From: Pseudomonadota bacterium
GTDB lineage: Bacteria; Myxococcota_A; UBA796; GCA-2862545
DNA: 64,000 bases
Assembly (NCBI GenBank): GCA_005776945.1
Contig: SXOB01000051.1
Coordinates: forward strand, 1 to 64,000
Reading direction: 5' to 3'
The position numbers were made by a program, and so were the translations under genes. How positions within the stretch are numbered: the stretch's first letter is position 1; each line of letters opens with the position of its first letter. This document shows positions 59,917 to 64,000 of this stretch, piece after piece. A model generated the notes under the pieces. The model was not told the DNA's origin. It made no database searches and saw only the letters and a list, made by a program, of their open reading frames with translations.

Positions 59917-60152
59917 CCGCGCCCCTTGCGGGCAACATAGGCCAGGATCGACGTCATGTTGTCGAGGTTGTCGAGCGTGACGTCCACGGGGTCCATCTGC
60001 CGGCCGGTCGCGCCCTCGATGAACGTCATCAGGTCGATCATCCGGAAACTGTCCAACATACCGCCCGAAAAAAGCGGCGTGTCGTCCTGGAGGCGAGACG
60101 GATCCGCCCCCAAGTCACCGATCAGGTAGGCCATCAGCGTCTCGCGCGTCAT
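59913..60152 (-). CDS. DltC-like carrier protein
   Basis: ATG 60152 overlaps the ligase stop (ATGA) and gives 79 residues, the length of DltC. The phosphopantetheine site is Ser35 in GGMLDSFRMIDL, at the position seen in DltC (D-S). The rest is helical (LMAYLIGDLG, LMTFIEGATG). In Dlt systems the carrier holds D-alanine as a thioester and hands it to the MBOAT protein in the inner membrane. Flanking genes and size favour DltC over a fatty-acid ACP. Confidence 0.85.
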   Translation of the reverse strand: MTRETLMAYLIGDLGADPSRLQDDTPLFSGGMLDSFRMIDLMTFIEGATGRQMDPVDVTLDNLDNMTSILAYVARKGRG

Positions 60153-61690
60153 CCCTTTCCCTCCAGAAGGGCGGCAAGCGCCTTCCGATCGACCTTTCCA
60201 TTCGTCGTCAGCGGCATCGCGTCGACGATTCGAATCTCCCGCGGCACCATGTAGTAAGGAAGGCGTGTCGCCAGCGCCGTGCGAATTCGGTGCGGTTCGC
60301 CCCCGGCAACGAACCCGATGAGCGCGTCGCATCGACCGACGCCGGGCGGCCAGGGCAAGATGGTCGCGTCGGCCGTTTCCGACACGGCGCGGAGCGCCCC
60401 TTCCACCTCGGCGACCTCGACGCGGTAGCCGTTGACCTGCACCTGACTGTCGGCGCGCCCAAGGTAGGCGATGGGCCCTTCGCCGACGGGTCGCCGCACC
60501 CGGTCGCCCGTCCGATACCAGCGGCCCGACACGCCTGGAAGGGAAACGAAAACCCGGTCCGTCTGCGCCGCGTCGTCGAGGTAGCCCGGCGTCACCTGCG
60601 CGCCGGCGAGGGCCAATTCACCGGCCTCCCCTTCGGCGACCTCGTGACCGTCGGCATCTACGACGCGGACCTCGACGCCCTCGAAGGGCCGGCCGATCGG
60701 CACGACGCCCCCCTCACACGCCTCCGGGTCGGCTCCCGCCAACCAACGGTGGCCGGTACATGCGAGCGTGACCTCCGTCGGCCCGTACACGTTTTCCACG
60801 ACGGCCTGGGGAGCCGCCAGCTGGAAGGCCTGAGCAATGTCCACGCTGAGCGCCTCGCCGCAAAACAACACGACCCGAAGGTCCGGCAACGCATTGGGCG
60901 CCAACGCGCGCTGGCGCAGCGCGAGGTTGGCCGTGGACGGTACGGAGAACCACACCGTCAGGCGCTTGTCGGCGGCGTACCGACCCGGCAGCAGCAACTG
61001 CCCGCGGTCGGGGACGACGACCGTCCCCCCGACCGTGAACGCGGCGAACAGGTCGAAGCCGCACAAGTCGAACACGAGCTCGAACAGGTGGCTGAACCGG
61101 TCCGTTGGGCGCAAGTCCCACCGCGGCATCGCGGCGTTGAAGAAGGCCTCGAGGTTGCCATGAGTGACGCGTACGCCTTTGGGGCGGCCCGTGGACCCGG
61201 ACGTGAACAGGAGGTTGGCTTCAGCGTCGGGACCAGGGTCGGCGACGCTTACCGCTGGCGCGAGGTCGCGCGCGTCGACGACCGAAAGGCCCGCGCCGCG
61301 CAACACGGCCAGGGCGGCGTCGGACGCAATGACCACGACGGTCGCCGTTCCCCGCAGAACCTCGGCCGCCTGGGCCGCTGCTCCGTCGTCGACGACCGCC
61401 GCACGCACCCCCGCCCGCGCCACCATCTCCCGCGCTCGGTCGACCGGGTAGCCGGGGTGGACGGGGACGTAGGACGTGCCGGCGTAAAGCGCGCCGAGCA
61501 CGCCTGCGGTCGATGCCGCGGTCCGGTGGCCGAAGATGGCTGTCCGACCCGCCCCAGTGCCGATCGCCGCCGCCAGCCGCCGCGCCAAGCCGTCGAGTTC
61601 TCCGTAGGTGAGGTTCGCCCCGTCGCACTCGAGCGCCACGGCCTGCGGCGCCCGCGCCACCGACGAGAGAAAGCGATGATGAACGCCCAT
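60149..61690 (-). CDS. DltA-like amino acid:carrier protein ligase (adenylation enzyme)
   Basis: ATG 61690 gives 513 residues, typical of DltA (about 505); the frame to 62101 is not used. Core motifs are LLFTSGSTGRPKGV (160-173), VYGPTEVTLACTG (301-313), GRWYRTGDRV (389-398), LGRADSQVQVNGYRVE (410-425) and a C-terminal NGKVDRK with Lys499. FCGEAL (276-281) places Cys277 where DltA enzymes have the Cys that selects D-alanine, which supports D-alanine as substrate. It lies between the MBOAT and carrier genes in a five-gene cassette. Confidence 0.87.
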   Translation of the reverse strand: MGVHHRFLSSVARAPQAVALECDGANLTYGELDGLARRLAAAIGTGAGRTAIFGHRTAASTAGVLGALYAGTSYVPVHPGYPVDRAREMVARAGVRAAVVDDGAAAQAAEVLRGTATVVVIASDAALAVLRGAGLSVVDARDLAPAVSVADPGPDAEANLLFTSGSTGRPKGVRVTHGNLEAFFNAAMPRWDLRPTDRFSHLFELVFDLCGFDLFAAFTVGGTVVVPDRGQLLLPGRYAADKRLTVWFSVPSTANLALRQRALAPNALPDLRVVLFCGEALSVDIAQAFQLAAPQAVVENVYGPTEVTLACTGHRWLAGADPEACEGGVVPIGRPFEGVEVRVVDADGHEVAEGEAGELALAGAQVTPGYLDDAAQTDRVFVSLPGVSGRWYRTGDRVRRPVGEGPIAYLGRADSQVQVNGYRVEVAEVEGALRAVSETADATILPWPPGVGRCDALIGFVAGGEPHRIRTALATRLPYYMVPREIRIVDAMPLTTNGKVDRKALAALLEGKG

Positions 61691-61701
61691 GGACGGCGGC
61701 C

Positions 61702-62823
61702 CTAACCCCCCCACATCCTGGCCAGCAGGGTGAGCCCGGCGGCGAGCCCGTCGTCCGATGTTCCTCCCAACGCCGAAGCGCCAAGCAGGAAGGCCATCGT
61801 CGCGAGCCAGCCAACTGCCATTTTCGACCGCCCCGTCAGCCACGGCCAACGGCGCGTGCTCCAGGTCCGCGAAAGCGCCACGTACAGCGTCATTCCCGTC
61901 GCATGGTACAAGCCCCACGCGAGCCAGTTCCAACTCGGTCCGTGCCACAGGCCCATGAGCCCGAAGGTGGCAAAGGACGCGAGGTAGGGACTGCGCGTCC
62001 AGGCGATGGCCGGCATGTAGATGGAGCGCTGGCAGAAAGCCATCAGCGTCATGTGCCAACGACGCCAGAACTCGGGCAGATTCGTCGCGACGATGGGCCA
62101 ATTGAAGTTCTCGGAGATGCGGAAGCCGAAGGCTCGCCCGGCCCCGATGGCCACGTCGCTGTAGGCGGAGAAGTCCAGCCAGCCGCCAAGGAAGATGAGG
62201 GCGACGTAGGCCCAGGCCTCGGGCGTCGAAAAGGCGTCGAAGGTGCGGCCGTCGCGCACCCAGGCGGCCGCCGCGAACAGGCCCAATTCGACGACGAGCG
62301 CCTTCTTGGCGAGGCCGACGAACACGCGCTGCCAGCCGGCCACATAGTCATCCGTCGTCGACGGCTGCGCGAGCCCTTTTTCCCACGTGTCGTACCGTTC
62401 GATGGGACCGGCCGACCAGATCGGGAAGAACGTGATCCAGGCCAGCGACCGGGCCGGGTCCGACGGGACGGCGATGCCCCGTCGCCGGTCCAATTCGACG
62501 CTGAGCACGCGGAAGCCGACGTAGCTGACGCCAAGCGGCACGCCGACCGCAAGCGCCCCCATCAGGCCCGCCTCCGCCGCGGCGCGCAGCGGGCGAAGGG
62601 CGAGCAGGGCGACGATGGCGCCAACGGCGTGCCATTGGCGCGGACTCGCCTGGACGAAGACAAGGCCGGCCAACGCCACGGCCGCCAAGGTCGACGGGTC
62701 CACCGCAACGAGGACGGCGAGCGACAGGGCCGCGATGAGGTGGGGCCGCCACCGTTCGCCCACCGCCCGCACCAGCCAAGGGCCAACGGCGACGACGAGC
62801 AGGAAGACGGGCGACTGGAGCAC
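61702..62823 (-). CDS. DltB-like MBOAT acyltransferase
   Basis: GTG 62823 immediately follows the stop of the 40-residue gene. The 373-residue polytopic membrane protein has the MBOAT signs FFPIWSAGPIERYDTW (132-147), LPEFWRRWHMTLM (249-261, His257) and GLMGLWHGPSWNWLAWGLYH (288-307, catalytic His294). MBOATs such as DltB and PatA/AlgI carry acyl groups across the inner membrane. Presence of ligase, carrier and a tiny peptide points to a DltB role and not to alginate-type O-acetylation. Confidence 0.88.
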   Translation of the reverse strand: MLQSPVFLLVVAVGPWLVRAVGERWRPHLIAALSLAVLVAVDPSTLAAVALAGLVFVQASPRQWHAVGAIVALLALRPLRAAAEAGLMGALAVGVPLGVSYVGFRVLSVELDRRRGIAVPSDPARSLAWITFFPIWSAGPIERYDTWEKGLAQPSTTDDYVAGWQRVFVGLAKKALVVELGLFAAAAWVRDGRTFDAFSTPEAWAYVALIFLGGWLDFSAYSDVAIGAGRAFGFRISENFNWPIVATNLPEFWRRWHMTLMAFCQRSIYMPAIAWTRSPYLASFATFGLMGLWHGPSWNWLAWGLYHATGMTLYVALSRTWSTRRWPWLTGRSKMAVGWLATMAFLLGASALGGTSDDGLAAGLTLLARMWGG

Positions 62824-62946
62824 TCAAAAGCCCTGGTAGCGAAACACGAGCCTGCCGAAGGCCGCCGATGCGAGCCACCACGAGGCACCCGCCAAGGCCA
62901 CGCCCAACAGCGTCGCTTGCGCGAGTTGTCCAAAACGGCGGCTCAC
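62824..62946 (-). CDS. DltX-like 40-residue membrane peptide
   Basis: GTG 62946 overlaps the DltD-like stop (GTGA) and gives a 40-residue peptide: basic start MSRRFGQ, one transmembrane helix (about 11-31) and the end FGRLVFRYQGF. The last six residues, Phe35-x-Tyr37-x-x-Phe40, match the C-terminal F-x-Y-x-x-F motif of DltX, the tiny essential partner of DltB (about 50 residues in Gram-positives). The place, directly before the MBOAT gene, also fits. It is too short for most gene finders. The assignment is inferred from size, topology, motif and neighbours. Confidence 0.75.
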   Translation of the reverse strand: MSRRFGQLAQATLLGVALAGASWWLASAAFGRLVFRYQGF

Positions 62947-63980
62947 AACCGCTCCCAGCGCGAAGCCAGCGCATCCGCAAGGGCCGACGTCCAGGCCGCC
63001 TCCTTCTCCGCGTGGTTGAGGTGGCACCAATCGATCAGGTCGCGCGGCCCGATGTCGAGCCCGACGCCGGGGTCGACCCAATCCAAACCATGGCCTTTCG
63101 CCCACTCGTCGACGCGCCGATCGAGCGCCCCCATGGCTTGGGCCACGTCGGGGGGAAAATAGGTCGGGTTCGCCGGCGTCCGCAGGAGAGCGACATCGTA
63201 GCCGGCGTCGCGGGCTCGGCGTACGAGCGCCTCGGCGGCCTGAAACTGGTCCACGACGACCGACTCCGGCACGTCCCGCAGCCAAGCCGCGTAGTCCTCG
63301 AACACGACCTGCGCGATGGGCGGGCTGCCATAGGGCCACCAGTTTGTGGCCTCCAGAACGTCGCCAGAGCCCCATCGTCCCACAGCGTGCCAAGCGCGCG
63401 GCAACAGGAAGCTCAGGCGCGGCGACGCCCACCGGCCCACCGCCCACGGCTTCGCGACCACGCCGTCCTCGGCGAGGTGCTCACGGAGACGGGGCAGGTC
63501 GACGCCGAATCGGGGCGCGTCGGCCTCCGCCTGTTGAAGGTGGGGCAACGGGGCGACGCGGTAAGCCCCCATCCCAAGCACCAACATGCCGCCCCCACGC
63601 GGGGCCCGATCGAAGATGGCGTCCGAAAGGTAGAGCGTTTGATCGGCGGACGCGACGACGTGCACCTCGGCCCGCACTCCCCGCTCGACGACTTCGTGGA
63701 TCAACGCCTCGGGAGACGTCAGGGCCTCCCTCACGGCCGAGCCGCCAAGCACGAGGATGGCCGGGGCCGTCGACGCCTCGTCCATCCGCAACATCCTCGC
63801 CGTCGTGAACGCCGCGTCGTCGCGCGGGTCGGTGGCAAAGCGGCCGGGGCGGTCGCGCAACATGGCGTCGTCGATGGCAGCCGGCACGGCGGCCGCCAAT
63901 GCGAGGCCCACGACGACGGCGAGTCCGAGGACTGGGCCCGACGGCTCTGTCAACCCGCGCCAGAAGTCCTCGACCGCCAT
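62943..63980 (-). CDS. DltD-like SGNH hydrolase family membrane protein
   Basis: A 345-residue protein from ATG 63980 with one N-terminal transmembrane helix (about 15-36) and a periplasmic SGNH-type domain. ILVLGGSAVREAL (75-87) carries Ser81, and DWCHLNHAEK carries the Asp317-x-x-His320 pair expected in DltD, AlgX and PatB enzymes. DltD acts after DltB in moving D-alanine onto the final polymer. The stop overlaps the DltX-like start. The gene seems complete, with AGAGG eight bases before the ATG, although more genes of the operon may lie outside the window. Confidence 0.82.
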   Translation of the reverse strand: MAVEDFWRGLTEPSGPVLGLAVVVGLALAAAVPAAIDDAMLRDRPGRFATDPRDDAAFTTARMLRMDEASTAPAILVLGGSAVREALTSPEALIHEVVERGVRAEVHVVASADQTLYLSDAIFDRAPRGGGMLVLGMGAYRVAPLPHLQQAEADAPRFGVDLPRLREHLAEDGVVAKPWAVGRWASPRLSFLLPRAWHAVGRWGSGDVLEATNWWPYGSPPIAQVVFEDYAAWLRDVPESVVVDQFQAAEALVRRARDAGYDVALLRTPANPTYFPPDVAQAMGALDRRVDEWAKGHGLDWVDPGVGLDIGPRDLIDWCHLNHAEKEAAWTSALADALASRWERL

Positions 63981-64000
63981 GGCGTCGGCCTCTAACGCCC

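Noticed and set aside
60149-61690. Nonribosomal peptide synthetase or siderophore ligase
   Set aside because: There is a single stand-alone adenylation domain and carrier with MBOAT and SGNH neighbours and no condensation domain; a Dlt-like role fits better.
61702-63980. Alginate or peptidoglycan O-acetylation (AlgI/PatA-PatB) cassette
   Set aside because: MBOAT and SGNH alone would fit, but the linked ligase, carrier and DltX-like peptide point to aminoacyl transfer. O-acetylation is not fully excluded.

Overview
The window looks like a piece of chromosome from a Gram-negative, high-GC bacterium (roughly two-thirds G+C by eye), most probably a member of the Myxococcota or a neighbouring deltaproteobacterial lineage. 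This is an inference from the gene content: many secreted lipoproteins, FG-GAP and MopE-type Asp-rich calcium-binding repeats with a MYXO-CTERM-like tail, an AgmX/PglI-like C-terminal domain, several Ser/Thr kinases (two with envelope domains) and a GTP-dependent PEP carboxykinase. Genes are packed tightly on both strands. Many neighbours overlap by four bases in the form NTGA (ATGA, GTGA, TTGA and two candidate CTGA junctions), so translational coupling is common. No rRNA, tRNA, CRISPR array, phage or insertion sequence was found.

Left part (1-21640). The end of citrate synthase is followed by two small paralogous secreted proteins. A reverse block then encodes an AI-2E-family permease, a WecA-like phosphoglycosyl transferase and a lipoprotein with a transglutaminase-like Cys-His-Asp triad. 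A forward block carries a PEBP lipoprotein, a 1091-residue TPR-like protein, GTP-type PEP carboxykinase, an AgmX-like protein, a membrane Ser/Thr kinase with Cys-rich extracytoplasmic repeats, and two lipoproteins, one with HYDIN-like and VWA domains. Malate dehydrogenase, a HEAT-like secreted protein and two more lipoproteins follow.

Middle (21650-45300). The proton-translocating transhydrogenase operon (alpha1, alpha2, beta) runs leftward, opposite a soluble Ser/Thr kinase that is translationally coupled to a eukaryotic-type hexokinase. A leftward cluster joins a short UvrA paralogue, a CPBP protease, an Ala-rich membrane protein and a PrsW protease. Next come an esterase lipoprotein, an outer-membrane-like protein whose signal peptide is cut off by two in-frame TGA codons, a VOC protein and a MopE-type protein. 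An S41 processing protease diverges from a class A penicillin-binding protein that has an N-terminal zinc ribbon. A purine/pyrimidine salvage operon (PNP, cytidine deaminase, RidA) diverges from RNase D.

Right part (45400-64000). A Tat-type lipoprotein with a glycosidase-like barrel lies downstream of the only long intergenic region (47066-47372), which holds a 12-bp inverted repeat and a cluster of five GATC sites. A leftward operon then encodes a degenerate MreB, glycogen synthase, a kinase-sulfatase-modifying-factor fusion and a PpiD/SurA-like chaperone. After an M48 lipoprotein and a RIO kinase comes an ECF sigma/anti-sigma/caspase locus that appears damaged: a likely frameshift in the sigma gene and two in-frame TAG codons in the caspase-barrel gene. 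The window ends with a leftward cassette strongly resembling a Dlt system: SGNH DltD-like protein, a 40-residue DltX-like peptide, MBOAT DltB-like protein, DltA-like ligase and DltC-like carrier, plus a sulfotransferase. Such a cassette would move an activated amino acid, probably D-alanine, across the inner membrane onto an envelope polymer.

All functional calls come from reading motifs by eye. No searches were run.
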